Assembly (NCBI GenBank): GCA_012274445.1
Contig: JAAROD010000076.1
Span: forward strand, 310,001 to 374,000
Reading direction: 5' to 3'
Source of the DNA: Sclerotiophoma versabilis
Taxonomy: Eukaryota > Ascomycota > Dothideomycetes > Pleosporales > Didymellaceae
Length of the DNA stretch: 64,000 nt
The translations under genes and the position numbers were made by a program. The notes beneath the pieces are model-generated. The model had not been told where the DNA came from. It did not search any database and saw only the letters and a program-made list of their open reading frames with translations. Below are positions 23,026 through 34,757 of this stretch, one piece after another (positions within the stretch are counted from its first letter, which is position 1; each line of letters opens with the position of its first letter).

Positions 23026-23839
23026 GGCGCGCGCTGTCTGCAACGGTGCACAGCGCGAGGCCCGCCGGTTGCCGCGTCCGGTGTCGCCGCTGTCTCGATC
23101 GATGCCGCCAGATGGGCGTGCCTTCAGTGGCTTGTCTGTGTGTCGGAGCGATGCAAGGGAGGCTCCTGCCTGCAGATCAACGGCGTCGGGGATGTGGGCG
23201 TGGGCGAGGGCGAGGGCGAGGGCGAGGGCGAGGGCGTGGACGTGGACGGGCGTGGGCGTGGGCGTGGGCGTGAGGGTGCGAGTGCTTGGTTGGTGGTGCT
23301 ATTGATAGCTGGCACTGGCTGCTTCACGTCCTCGAGCTTGCGTGGAGCTCATCCGGCTTGGCACCCAACCCCAGCCCTGCATGGCGCTTGCCTGCTTTGC
23401 ACTTGGGTTACATCTGTTCCCGCCGCCAGGGCTGAGCGCAACATCAACATCGACCTCGACATCAACATCAACATTCACGTCAACATCCCCAGCACTCTCT
23501 TGCCGCCATGACTCAGTACACCTTGCATTCATAGACCCTGCAGTCTTGGTTGTCTTTGCAACCCATGTACAACGTGCTAGCTACTTGAGAAGGCATGCAA
23601 GCGAGGGTATATAGCAGCGAGCGAAAACAGGCCAACAAGCCAACAGGCCAACAGGCCAAACCCGGGTATACAGTAACTACAGAGGCTGGAGAAACCTCGC
23701 ATCTTAGAAACTGCCCTGGCCGAACAGAGGAAGCGTGAAAAGGCGCGTCAAAGCATTGGGAAATGGGAAATCTTCGACAGAACCATGCACTCACTCATGC
23801 CATGCGTAGCCTTGCTGAAGTCAAGAAAGGACCACCCCG
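23026..23839. other. ERD2 upstream region with G-rich and other simple repeats
   Basis: No gene recognised. It holds a G-rich hexamer array (about 23,195-23,275: GGGCGT, GGGCGA and GGACGT units) 170-250 bp upstream of the ERD2 ATG. An imperfect hexamer/nonamer array of tcaaca/tcgaca type lies at about 23,440-23,490, and a short ccaacaggccaacagg repeat at about 23,628-23,660. Open frames across the arrays are products of the repeats rather than genes. Confidence 0.6.
23195..23275. repeat. G-rich hexanucleotide array upstream of ERD2
   Basis: About 80 bp of GGGCGT/GGGCGA units with two GGACGT variants. Runs of three G recur every 6 bp on the plus strand, which is the non-template-like strand for the leftward ERD2 gene, so a G-quadruplex is sterically possible. 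It lies in the likely promoter or 5' UTR of ERD2. Confidence 0.7.
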
Positions 23840-25203
23840 TTAGGAGTGCATGTACGGCAGGAACGATGTCTCAGGCTCCGCAGGGCTCATAGAGTACGGC
23901 GTAAACGTATGCTGGGCATGCTGATCGTACTGCGGCATCGGCGTTGGCATCGCGTCACTCTCTGCCCATTTGCGCGCGCACTGACGCGCTGTCCACTTTT
24001 CCTGTGCCCCGAATTCGAGCATCTGAGCTTGGTCAGATCAGAGTACAACCCTGCGCGCCTGGTCTGAAGCTTACCTTGTGGGAAATAATGTCAAACTTGT
24101 TCTGCGCCCAGTACTCATGCGCCATGCGAAGCGCTCTGACATCTGCCTCGCTCCACACTCGCATTCGTTCTCGCAGCCGTTTCAGTCGCATCTGGAGAGC
24201 CGGTATCTGATACTGTTTACCCAGTTCTCTCTGGAACCGGGCTGCGATGTCCTTCCAAGGCATGGATTCCTCCTCTTTCAACTTCAGCAGTAGTTTGTCC
24301 TCCTCCGTGAGCTCGAGCTGCGTGGACGTTGTCGACTCTGATCGCCGCCTCCTGTTCGACTGTTCCGCAGTTTCATCCTCCTCCCTTGATCGCTTTGCAG
24401 CCATCGATCTTGGCGTGTCAATAGGCTGAGGTGCTATGGGCGTAAATACGCGGCGCGGTTGCGGCACAGTCAATGCCATCTCTGCCGGGCTCTCTCTGGT
24501 GCGAGGGCCTCGTATATGCTGAGCAAAGTTTGTATAATAGGACTCCGACTGTACTGAAGGCGTGTGGATCCCAAGAGAATCGATTGCCCATGACGATATG
24601 CTGGGAACAGGCTGAAAGACGGAAAAATGGCCGTGAGCAGCTTCTTGACCATGGCAATCGACCTTGATGTGTTTCGGTGACCGCTGTGAGGTTGACTGTG
24701 AAGTCTGTGGTAGCTCGATCGACTGCTGCTGTGCAGACTCGCTGAGCAACGAACTCTGGGGGTAGATTGGTACTGGAGATATGACTCTTGCCGCCGAGTC
24801 GGCATGTGCTATCGATGAGGGCACTTGAGCCGCTTGCGAGAATGTGGGTGCAGGTGGTGATAGAACAACTGAGGAACGGGGTGGAATGTAATGTTCATAT
24901 CCCGCGTACTGTGCACGCATCATATCAGTCCTCTGTTGCTACGGCATGGCTAATGGTACGAACCTGAAAGTCATTGGCGGTGATAGAGGGATCATACCAG
25001 CCACTAGTCGGTAGGTTGTTGATGTTGTGTGGAGACATAGGGCCCTTGTGCATGCGGCTGTACATGTGAGGCGGCTGGGGAGACTTTATTGCAGGCGACG
25101 AGCCTAGCGGACAAGCTTGAGAAGTGTAGGAGCTGGGCCATGTAGCAGATCTGGCCGAAAAGAGATGCGGTGGAGGCACGGCATCCTCAATCTTGAGTGA
25201 CAT
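23840..25203 (-). CDS. Myb/SANT-like DNA-binding protein, probable transcription regulator
   Basis: Three exons: 25,203-24,964, 24,908-24,075 and 24,022-23,840, all joined in phase 0. The introns are 55 and 52 bp (donors gttcgt and gtaagc, acceptors cacag and ctcag). The product is 418 residues. The first 250 residues are Pro/Ser/Gln-rich and disordered. A basic stretch (KRSREEDE, NRRRRSES) precedes a compact helical region. That region has two tryptophan-spaced Myb-like repeats: LTEEDKLLLKLKEEE with MPWKDIAARF, and then VWSEADVRALRMAHEYWAQN continuing across the last intron into EKWTARQCARKWAE. This resembles the duplicated Myb/SANT-like domain of many uncharacterised Pezizomycotina nuclear proteins. 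Targets cannot be predicted. Confidence 0.8.
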
Positions 25204-26443
25204 GGTAACTGATCGGTGATGTGGGCCGTTTAGGTGATGTCACGCCTCAGGTAGCCAGCATATTCAGCAGTCCTCGACCGAATTATTCCAGTCCAAGAGG
25301 CAAGATGAGCGTGTGTGTGCGTAGATGCCTGGGATGGTTGTGAGCTGGTCGGGCCCGCAGTTAAAGGCGCCGCAGCCATCTTAACAGGGAGATGCTGGAT
25401 CTGTTAGTGCGGCACCTCTACCAGGCTTCTCGAAGGATGCTGCTGCGCACAGACATGGGCGCTTAGCGCCAGGCCCTTCACCTCGCCCTTGGAACGCTTC
25501 TTCGTGCTCTAGCGCGATGCAACCTAGGTCGGTCTGCCGCTCATCGAGCCGTGAACGACCAGCCTGTCAACGGTCATACCCGGCTCATTACCGGGGCTTG
25601 AACGGTCCGCCGGGTCATGTCAACGACGATCTTACCGTTGATGACCGTTGCCTTGCCTGCTCGAGAGTCATTGTCATTGTTGCTCCTACTTTCGAAAATC
25701 AAGTGTTGTTCGACAGCCGTGAACACTCCTACTGGTAGTGCAAGACATGCCGGAGAACTTCCGTTGTCCCGCAACTATTGTAGTCCGACACTTTGAGCAG
25801 GTCAATCTCTCTTCGATGCAGCGTGATATTGATAGCCCAGTCTGCGCTGGCGGCGCCGTAAGGCCCCAATGTCTGCCAGGTTTACCTTCCTTCGCGCAAG
25901 ACAAATTTCGCAAGCCGTGTGCTCTCATTTGGTGGATGATCAAAAGCGTGCCGCACAACAGCAGCAAAATGTCCAGAGCTAGTAATGACCAAGGGCGCAT
26001 AGGCGCCTAATTGCATGTACGCGGCAGCTGACATTGGCTGCTAAATATCGCATTGCGGTTGAATGACCACTAATCTATTCCTTTCGGTGGGGCATGCAGC
26101 TGCCCACCCTTACACGTTGTGCATAGCTTACCGCACACCTGGGCCGTGCTCGTTCTCCGCGATCGTATGGACGTCCCTCATCGTTTCAAACGGCTAAACC
26201 AATACGTTGCCAAGACGTCGTCTGTGGAAGGGCGGATTGATGGTTCTCCAAACATGATCTGATTCGGCACTTCCCTCAACCATGACAGGCTTTTGTTTTG
26301 TCCCAGATTGAATGCCGTAGGACCGCTCATTACAGTGATGTTACATTACGTCCTAGAAGTAATCTGTAGCTAAACAACGCTTGCAACGCTCTGAAACCGA
26401 TGGCTGTGCAGCAAAGCCGGCGCAAGAGGCACGTCGAAAGGGA
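25204..26443. other. Intergenic region between the Myb-like and Zn2Cys6 genes
   Basis: About 1.2 kb between two leftward genes: the promoter of the Myb-like gene and the 3' end of the Zn2Cys6 gene. Short open frames exist (for example 25,686-26,000 minus), but none has recognisable motifs or splice partners. No RNA gene or transposon remnant recognised. Confidence 0.5.
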
Positions 26444-29357
26444 TCAAAACCCACTGTAACCCTGTATGTTCGGATCTGCCGAGGGACCCCATAGCTGCAT
26501 CGAGTCTGGTATAAAGAGAGCCGACAGGTCTGCATCGGAGCCTGTTCCTAGATCGAACTGAGTGAAGTCAAAGTTCAGATCGAAGTTGGTTTGTGGAATG
26601 CCCATCATATCGGGAGCACTCGACTGTGCTGATATGCCTTGGTACCAATTCTGTTGCAAGGGTTGCTGCACGGAGTGTGAGTGCGCTTGAAGCGCCGCCT
26701 GCGCTTGTTGTTGAGACCGGCTGTGGTTGTGCGATTGCGTCTGAGAAGAACCAGAATTACTGCTGCCCATAGCCACTTCAGACAGCAGGTGGAGAGGCGT
26801 CTGATTTGTCGAGGCTTGTCGGGAAGCAGACTGAGGGCCTTCGTTCGAGGGTCTTCGGGACGCTTCGCTCGAGTCTGCATGCTCTGATCTGGAGGTACCC
26901 TCCTTGATCTGCATAAACCGCTCCTGCAACCGCTTGGCCACAAAGTAGAACTTTCCGTGAGGCGACTGAGCATCTCGAGACACAATCGCGTTGAACATGG
27001 TCACTAGCCGTTCGAGATACATTTCAATCTGCAGGTCTTCCTTTCTGATGATGCTGCTTACTTCGCCTGAACTTGTCACTGACACCCACATTTTCATAAG
27101 ACATACGATGGCGTAGATGGCGCGCACGCCTTACGGATAATAATCAGTCGTGGTTGGCAGGAGACGGGGGATGCTTCAACTCACAGAAGATGACAGGCAG
27201 CGTCAAGAGGATGTCCAGCTCAATGCTGAGGATTGTGTCCAGTATACCGTGGGTGGCAGTGAGACATTCGCCCAGTGCACCAATGTGGGCTGGTCCTACC
27301 GGTGCGTCCTTCTTGCCCGCACCTGGCGAGAAATCTTCGAGCGGAAAGGGTGGTTGTAGGTCTGTGGTACCCTGGTTCTGGTGCAGTGCAATTTCATGTA
27401 GAAAAAGATTTGTTACGTGTTCTCCTAGTCGAAGGGTGGCTTTTTATGCGTTAGCTTTGTGGCAATTGGACGTGTCAGGCAGACTTACGGTCTACTTGGC
27501 CCATCTTGGCATTTTCGTCCTTGAGTTGTTGTAGCTCGTTTTCGAAGATCTTGAGCGCGTAGATGACCTTGGGCTCGGAAATGGCGATCTCAACAGATGG
27601 ATCGTCCATGCAGAACTGCACAGATATGTTCTCTCCAATATGAGCCATTTTCACCTGCTGACATAATAGCTTATCGGAGGGAAGTGCGTCTGGCGAGGTT
27701 TCGAGCATCTTGACACTCTCTTCCATGTATTTTGTCCAGCGAAGAAGTATAGGGCGTCGCAGCACCATGGTGATGCTCATACAGAGGTAATAACATACGA
27801 GGAATGTACGACGCGCTTCGATGCTGCTTGAGTTGGGGTGGTACCTCCGGAATGGGCCTATTGATAGCTTCATGACATTTGGTGTCGCTTTCCGGCCGAG
27901 CCCAAGATCTAGGGCCATGACGGCAGCGCAATTCACCATCATGTAGAAATTGTGCTGCTCAAAGTGTAGAGGAGGTCGGTACCACAAGACAGCAATCTGC
28001 AGAGCTTGAACGATCTCAAGGGACTTTTCCCCATTGCGCCAGATGATGTCTGCAAGCTGGTCCTTCAGAAGCCTTGTCAGCTCGCGCTGCACGTCCTGTG
28101 AGACAAGCTGCTCTATGCTGCCATGGGAGGATCCAGCGAGCAGCGACAAGAACAGCAGTGGCTTCTTCTCACGGACGTCTCGAGCGGTAGCGCCAGGAGC
28201 GAAGGGCACAGCAGGGAAGTGAGGACAGATGTCGTTGACGTATCGGAGAAAGACGCGCTCGGCAACCTCGGGGCTTACGAGCGAGTCGATCAGGGCGTTG
28301 ATGTGTGAATGATCGGTGTGGAGGCGGCTCTTTCCGCTGCGCTTCATCTCAGGATGCTCGGCCAAGTCACGGTGGATGGCGTCCATGTCCTCGGGGATGG
28401 TCTGTTTCTGTCAGCGAGAGGTGGGCGGGGCAGAAGAGCGACCTACCGCATGGCTGCGTCCGTTGTTTACCTTTCTGCGCTTCCCCTCGGGCCCTCGCTG
28501 GATCGTCTGAGCGGGCCCGTAGCCGGGAGGTATGTTGGCATAGGCGCTGGGGGCGGGGCTGGACCAGTCGTGACTGAGGGTGCCCATGCGGAAGGAGCCC
28601 TCGGGCGTGGCTGTGGCAGGCGTGTTGCCGTCGTGCTGCGGCAGTCCGCCGTGATGTCTGATGTCCGGGGCTCCTGCCTTTTGCGCGTGCAGCGTCGCAG
28701 TCAAGGCATCGATCTTGCGCTCCAGCTCGGCGACACGGCTGTCGGCTTTTTTCTGCCGCTTTCTCGTCGGCGGGGTGGTAATGCTCGAGGGAGTCAGTCT
28801 CAGTCACGCCGGCATGTCTCGAGGCCGCAGTGTCCTTACCAGGGCCGGCCAGCCTTTGCGCATCGCTTGCACGACACGTCCGGGCGCTCTTGGTCGCAGC
28901 GCACCTTCAGCCCTCTGCACGAGTCGCAGGCGCGGGGGCGCTTGAAGTCGCCGTCTTTCGCGGACCCGGGCGTCGCGTGGGTGCCGTCGGGGTCGCCCTC
29001 GTCCTCCTGCTCGTACTCGGCGGCATCGCCGTCAGGAGCCTGCGGCGACGTCTGCTGCAGCGCCAGATCCAAGCTGCTGCTGAGCGGAGCCTGCGGCGGC
29101 GGCTGCGACTGCGACTGCGACTGCGACCGCGACTGGGACTGCGACTGCGACTGCGACTGCGATTGCGACTGCGATTGCTGCGGGGGCTGCTGCTGCGGCG
29201 CTGACGTGGGGAGATAGTACGGGTGGCCGGCGTTCTGCTGAGATTGCGACGCGTACGACTGCGGCTGCGGCGGCGGCGGCGGCGGCGGCGGCTGTGGCTG
29301 CGCGTTGTCTTTCCCGTCAAAGGGAGAGAACAGTGCCGGGTCGATTGGCGCAGACAT
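26444..29357 (-). CDS. Zn2Cys6 transcription factor with fungal middle-homology domain (War1/PrtT-like)
   Basis: Five exons: 29,357-28,840, 28,783-28,471, 28,401-27,489, 27,424-27,185 and 27,129-26,444. Introns are 55-69 bp and all phases agree, giving 889 residues from MSAPIDPALF (an upstream longer frame opens only with TTG). A Gln/Pro/Ser-rich N-terminus holds a Ser-Gln run. The binuclear zinc cluster is CDSCRGLKVRCDQ, then CKRCAKAGRP, with its last cysteine codon split by intron 1. A basic linker (TRKRQKK) and a coiled coil (SRVAELERKIDALTATL) follow. The regulatory region has CPHFPAVPF, EKSLEIVQALQIAVLWY and MALDLGLGRK, typical of the War1/PrtT-type subgroup. Exact orthology is not certain. 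Acidic and Gln-rich C-terminal sequence may activate transcription. Confidence 0.87.
29104..29177. repeat. Coding hexanucleotide repeat (GCGACT) giving Ser-Gln repeats in the Zn2Cys6 factor
   Basis: About twelve GCGACT-type units with a few substitutions (GCGACC, GGGACT, GCGATT) lie in the first exon of the leftward Zn2Cys6 gene. On the coding strand they encode alternating Ser-Gln with one Arg interruption. A CAG-like glutamine/proline-rich stretch lies next to it. Confidence 0.85.
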
Positions 29358-29849
29358 GTCGTTGTTCTTGCGCACAGCTCGAAGTGCCTCGGGTCGGGCA
29401 TGTCGGTGAACGAGCGCCCGGCGGTGGGGACGCGACTCGATTTCAGACGGCGCCAAGCCTAGTCAAGTAGTCATCACTCGAACCATTCAACACGCGCACA
29501 CGAATCGCCCCCCAGGCAGCCTGAGGCAGTCGACCTGTTCGCGGCACAACCTGTGCGCGGCACAGCGCGTCGGGGTTGGAGACATGCGCCAGTCTGCACC
29601 AGTCACGTGGGGGGAGCAGCGCGTCTGTTCGTCGCCACTCCAACATCACCCCGTCCTGACAATCGTGTTTCACTATTCAACGTGCACAGTAGGACAGCAC
29701 ACCCACCCGTCATCCACGCCACTCGATACAAAGACAGTGAGAAGACAAGGCTAAATTGCATGCGGGACTGGGGCTATGTAGGTCAATGCTTGAACAGACA
29801 ATTAGAGGCAGGCTGCTGGGTTCACTCCATCGGCTTGCGTTGCTGAGCG
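29358..29849. other. Intergenic region upstream of the Zn2Cys6 gene
   Basis: About 490 bp separating the Zn2Cys6 start from the stop of the molybdopterin-synthase subunit. Both genes point left, so it holds the promoter of the regulator and the terminator of the small subunit. No additional gene recognised. Confidence 0.5.
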
Positions 29850-30146
29850 TCAGCCTGAGCTTACAGGTGGGATGATGGCAACCTCGTCGCCGGCCTTGAT
29901 CTCTTGCTCCGCATCCGGGGCGTCGTCGTCGTCGTCGTCTAGGTCGACGTACTCAAGGTTAACCGTCACTGCGCAGCTGCTCAACACCTTGTCTTTGATG
30001 CCAGGGTACGCGTCATTGAGCTTTGTGAAAAGATCGCGTACACGGAGGGGTGCAGGAAGCCGCTCCGTGCGCTTGCCAGTAAACGTCGACGCAGCGGCAA
30101 AGTACAAGATGGTAAAGCAAGCCGCTGGAACCTCTGAGGATGCCAT
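29850..30146 (-). CDS. cnxG: Molybdopterin synthase sulfur-carrier (small) subunit, MoaD/MOCS2A/CnxG type
   Basis: Intronless 98-residue ubiquitin-like protein. The ATG at MASSEVPAACF fits the family length; an upstream in-frame extension would add 45 unrelated residues. Family features are FTILYFAAASTFTG (first strand), LPAPLRVRDLFTKLNDAYPG, SCAVTVNLEYVDLDDDD, and the end GDEVAIIPPVSSG. In Moco synthesis, the C-terminal glycine is thiocarboxylated by the MoeB-like activating enzyme. It then donates sulfur to precursor Z within a complex with the large subunit (CnxH/MOCS2B). The penultimate residue is Ser rather than the classic Gly-Gly. A head-to-head arrangement with the CYT-4 gene leaves only about 350 bp for both promoters. 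Confidence 0.88.
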   Translation of the reverse strand: MASSEVPAACFTILYFAAASTFTGKRTERLPAPLRVRDLFTKLNDAYPGIKDKVLSSCAVTVNLEYVDLDDDDDDAPDAEQEIKAGDEVAIIPPVSSG

Positions 30147-30498
30147 GTTTGCTACAGGATACTGCGCCTTGTTAGATTCGTGCGTGGGAAAGTGCGGGCA
30201 GCCAAGTGTGAGAGCGAAATTTCTGATCAGCCAAAGATTTGGTCCGCACGCTGTCACTGGAGTGACAGTCGGATAATACATGCTATGTTGGAAAACATCA
30301 CAAGACGTGGGGGTTGGAGAGGAGGAGAAGGGTGGTGCTTACCTTTTGGATGTTGTGAGTCTGGAGGGAGAGAGGGTGCGGAGCTCTCGGAGGAGAGCAG
30401 GCACGGCGCATGTTAGCAGGCGCGCTAGTGCCCTGTCGCGACTTCTTGAGCGCATCACCATCATCGGTTCTGCAGCGTCCCTCACCTTCTTGCAAAAC
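30147..30498. promoter_or_regulatory. Putative bidirectional promoter between MoaD-type and CYT-4 genes
   Basis: The start codons of the two divergent genes are 352 bp apart with no other gene between them, so both promoters must share or overlap this interval. No TATA box in consensus form was seen. This is inferred from gene positions only. Confidence 0.5.
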
Positions 30499-33400
30499 AT
30501 GCACCCACGTGCGTTGTGGGTTTCCAGCGATATTTGCTTGCAATGCCAATGGCGCATTGCTTCTCAGCGCCCCAGAAGCGCTCGTTTGCGCACTGGTCGT
30601 AATACCCATTCGGCCATCAAACTCCCCAGCACTCTCTCTGCGCGCGCCTTCCATGCCTCTGCACCTGTGTGCCCTCCCCCCACCCCTGAACCCCGCCCCC
30701 ACTGACGCGTTCCAGCGCGCACTGTCTCCCGTTTCTCCCACACCCATTGACCCCGCCGCCGACCCTGTCTTCATCCCTCGGCCGCCACAGCTTCCGGTTC
30801 GCAGCCATCTGGAGCAGTGGCAAGCCCAGTACGGAGGACCTAGTGAGGAGGTTCTGTCTGCTTTTGAAAACCACCCGGCGAACAACGAGATAGTCAACAA
30901 CGTTTCCAAAGTCTCGGGTGCATCGGCCATAGATGATCAGACCGAGGGAGACAGATGGTTTGCTGGCGAAGATGACGATGGCGAGGATCTGATCACCATC
31001 GGCCTCTTTCTGAAGCCTGGAGATGTCGTCGAACTCTCGTGCGTGCCCCCAGCTACAGTTGAACCCATGGCCATGGCCACTGACACGTTGCAGACAGTCT
31101 GGCCGAGAGCCTATCCTCGCCGTCTTCGTGCAGCAACTCGACAACGATAGCCAGTTTTACACCATCAACGGCAAATGGGCCCACTCGACCCTCTCCCACA
31201 TATCTTTCGCTATCCCAGGCTGCGTAGACCCCGCCCTTCTACAACCTCTCATACCCTTCCTACCAACAGATCCCGACAGGGCAAATCCGAAAGGCGAGCT
31301 CCACGTGCCTCCAGACGTCGCTGCCCCCGTGCAACGCCTCCTCGACAACTTGGCTGAAGAATCTGAGGCTGTGTATCGCAAGAACGCGCCAGTCCTGGAT
31401 ACCGCTTACGCTGTGCTTGCGGACAACACCCGAACTCGTATGATGACACTTGCGCAGATCGCGAAGACTCTGCTAGCTCGGGGCAACACCGTGTGGAAAC
31501 CTTCCTCTTCCGATCTTCTGGCGGTGCGGAAAGCTTTGAACCACAACGTTTTTCGCTTCCGTTCGGATCAACGCAGTCACCGCTTAACCAACGTCTTTGC
31601 AATCCGCCCTAAACACGACGTCCAGGTCGTCGAGAAAGTTCATGAATGGATTCGCGAATACTTTGAGTTTCGAGCCAAGAGTGCGAACGACCCAAGAAAG
31701 GGTGTTGTAGTCCGTACAAAGGGCACAACAAACATTCTGCACTTTCTCGAAAAGGCTCGCAGACTGATAGCCAAGAGTAGAAAGGACCGCGATCCTTCTT
31801 CAGGTGGACTTGGACCGAGCAAGAGCCGTGATGCGAACGCATCAGCCTCGATGCTGCGAACTGTAACAGACGAAGCTTTCACAAAGGCTGACCGTGAGAT
31901 CATCACCTTTCTGCAAGCTTGGGTACTCCACAACCAATTTCAGAATATGGGCGGCCTGCATTCTGCCTGCGCTGATCTCGTAGCAGCTACCGGGTGTTAC
32001 AAGCCTGGAGCTATACAGCACCCCGCTGATGACGAGTCGCAATCAGACTTAATCCGGCGTACGACTGGGCTTGTTTTCTTACAAGAAATTGGAGTAGTTA
32101 CACCCTATGAGAATCGCTCAATCTACGACGAGCAACTCATGCTTCCAACTGTTCGGCTTTCGAGAAACTTGGAGCTTCTGAACGAGAAGGCAAGGCTGCT
32201 TCGAACCACGCCTGACTTTCGCGACTCCATGGCTGGCATGCGCCGAGATTGGGGGCCGACAAACGTCTATTGCATTGATGATGTTGGTGCTCAAGAAATT
32301 GACGACGGTATCTCAATCGAGAGAGTCAAAGGCGCCGATTCAGAGTTCTGGGTTCATGTACATGTAGCAAACCCGACTGCATTCTTTGACAAGACACATA
32401 CACTCTCCAGTTTGGCAGCACACATGACCCAGACTGTGTATACACCGGAGCGAACGTTTCCAATGCTACCCAAGTGGGCCACCGAGGACCACTTTAGTCT
32501 GCAGCGTAACCGGCCCGTCGTCACATTCAGCTCTAGGCTCGATCGCCTGGGGAATGTTCTCGGAACAGATATTTCGCATGGAATCATTCGCAAACCAATA
32601 TCAATAACACCATCAGAGTTGGCGTCGACTCTAGGAGAGAAGTCCAAGAGCGAAAAACGAAGGCTTGTTGTTGGCGGTAACGTAGAGATTAGCGGCGAGT
32701 CGCGAGTTCCTCCGACGATCGACCCCAGCCAAGTTCAGGAGTTACAGAACCTCTACGCCATAGCAAGGGCACTCTCAAAGAAGCGTCAAGAACGTGGCGG
32801 TATCTCCATGTTCAACAGCTCGCCAAGCGTGCGTGTTCTCGAAAGTCCTACAAAGCCAGGTTTGACCTGGAATGCTCCGTCTGTCGACACAGCACGTTTC
32901 ATCCGAGGGGATCCCCTCATCGAAATTTCGAAGGTTGCACCGAAAGGATTCCTGCGCTTCGATATGGACGCCACCAATATTGTCGAGGAGATTATGATGT
33001 TAGCTTGCTCTACGGCTGCGTCATGGTGTGGTGAACGGGGCATTCCGGTAATGTTCAGGGGGTCGATCGCTCCGCCTAATGTCAACCGAGCACCATCAGA
33101 AGAGCTGAAGCATAACATCATGTCGAACTATTTGGAGAAGCATCAAAAACCGCCCCTTCGAATGACCATGCAATACATGGAATCGTTGGGGAGGGCCATT
33201 GCTCATACATCCCCGCTGCCACACAGAGTGATCGGAGTTTCCGGTTATGTCCGAGTGACAAGTCCGCTTCGACGCTTTAGTGACATGATAGCCCACTGGC
33301 AGATCGAAGCTGCCATCCGGTACGAAGCCAAGACTGGCAAGAAGTACAACGCTGCTGGACTAAGCTCTATGCGTGGCGTTCTCCCCTTTACCCAGCGTCA

Positions 33401-33767
33401 AATCCAAGAGTCAATCATAACGCTCTCCCCTCGAGAAAAGCTCATCGCCACAACTCAGAGGAACGCGGTGAATCACTGGGTTTCTCAGGCGTTTCTTCGC
33501 GCTCTACACTATGGTGAAGCTGAGTTACCTGCCACGTTCAGATGCTGGATTAGGTTTGTCGACTTGGGTGCCAATCGACGTAGCCTGAAGCCCATGGCAG
33601 TAGGTCTCATGCCCGAGTTTGGTCTTAGGGTTGCTATACGCGATATAGAAGATGCCCAACTGGGTGATGAGTGGGAGGTTGCCCTGGATAGTGTGGACTT
33701 GTTCAACGCTCGCATTTATGTTAAGCCTGTCAGACTGTTGAAAAGAGAAGCGGATGACCTTGAGTAA
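30499..33767 (+). CDS. cyt-4: Mitochondrial 3'-5' exoribonuclease of the RNase II family (CYT-4/DSS1/MSU1)
   Basis: Three exons: 30,499-30,666, 30,716-31,038 and 31,094-33,767 (introns 49 and 55 bp, donors gtgtgc and gtgcgt), giving 1,054 residues. The N-terminus MHPRALW with many Arg/Ser and ARAFHASAP looks like a mitochondrial presequence. The RNB catalytic domain starts near residue 550 with DWGPTNVYCIDDVGAQEIDD, holding the aspartates that bind magnesium. It runs through AAHMTQTVYTPERTFPMLPK and ends with YVRVTSPLRRFSDMIAHWQI. Homologues (Neurospora cyt-4, yeast DSS1) are the exonuclease of the mitochondrial degradosome and act with the SUV3 helicase in mitochondrial RNA turnover and intron processing. 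An S1-like C-terminus (RCWIRFVDLGAN) is present. Splice choices restore one continuous frame. Confidence 0.92.
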
Positions 33768-34757
33768 TGTGCGTCGAGGGACTCGAATGTAACGCCACCC
33801 AGGCGAGGAAACCTTCATTCCTCGTGCTGTATTCAAGTGTCTGGACCTTGATAGCTACGGCTGAGAAGTTCAGCTGAGATCACTGCTCCACGAGCACCTC
33901 CAATCAGAGGACATTGTTGCATTGGCGGCGACCAGGCATTCTGTACAACAGACAAGGATAGAAAGTTGCGGCACATATAGTTGTGTGTGGGCGAAACTGG
34001 CACGAGAATGACAAATTGTCTAGTGAGCGATGCGGCAATAGCAAAGCACATCAATGTCATTAGGCTGTACGGGCGGTATGTGGAAGGCGAAATTTAAGCG
34101 CGACGGCAGCGATCAGTTACAGCGGGACGGCGATGCACACTAATTTTCACCCCTGCAAACAATCAAAACTTAGTAGCGCACTAGTGATATGTGTCGATCC
34201 AACGAAGATTCAAGTTCGTCGCTGTCAGCAACGCGGAGTCCCTTCGCTTCCAGAGACAAACAAAGCATGACACGGAAAGGGATCCGGTTCGCCCAGACAT
34301 GGGCATCCACGCGCATGCCGCACGGCCGGGGTGGGTGGATCCAGCGGACCGGGCCCTGGTAAAGTACGCCAGATCTGTGTACCAAGTACTGTCCCGACAA
34401 TCTTGTTACGTCCTTGGCGATATCTTTGTACGACTGAGGCATCATGAGGCTAGCCGATGCACAATTACTGCACCGCGACTAATGCAGATCCATGATTACA
34501 CTGAGCCTAACATGCCTTGACCGACACTCTCCCACTGCATACATTCTCCACCTTTCGTTTATGCCAACTTTACAAGTGAGGCTGCGAATTCACAATTACT
34601 GGTCACAGACTACAAATCAGGACTCCGCCACTGCCAGCTTAGCGACATGCACTTCCGAGCTTCATAGGAGACAACAGTCTTATAACACAGCCCCTATGAG
34701 CCAGGTTGGGCCAAATACATCCCGCAAATCTGGTTCGCCTCTCAACGTTCGTGTTGC
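33768..34757. other. Intergenic region between cyt-4 and the second Zn2Cys6 gene
   Basis: About 990 bp, balanced composition, with only short non-coding-like frames. It contains the cyt-4 terminator and the promoter of the regulator. No RNA gene or repeat recognised. Confidence 0.5.

Noticed and set aside
22876..23511. 211-codon plus-strand frame across the ERD2 upstream repeats
   Set aside because: Its middle is pure hexamer repeat (GEGEGE) and it is antisense to ERD2 exon 1; no domain seen.
28309..29217. 302-codon plus-strand frame opposite the Zn2Cys6 gene
   Set aside because: It is antisense to exons with conserved zinc-cluster and coiled-coil sequence, and its end is a CDCDCD repeat that mirrors the Ser-Gln array.
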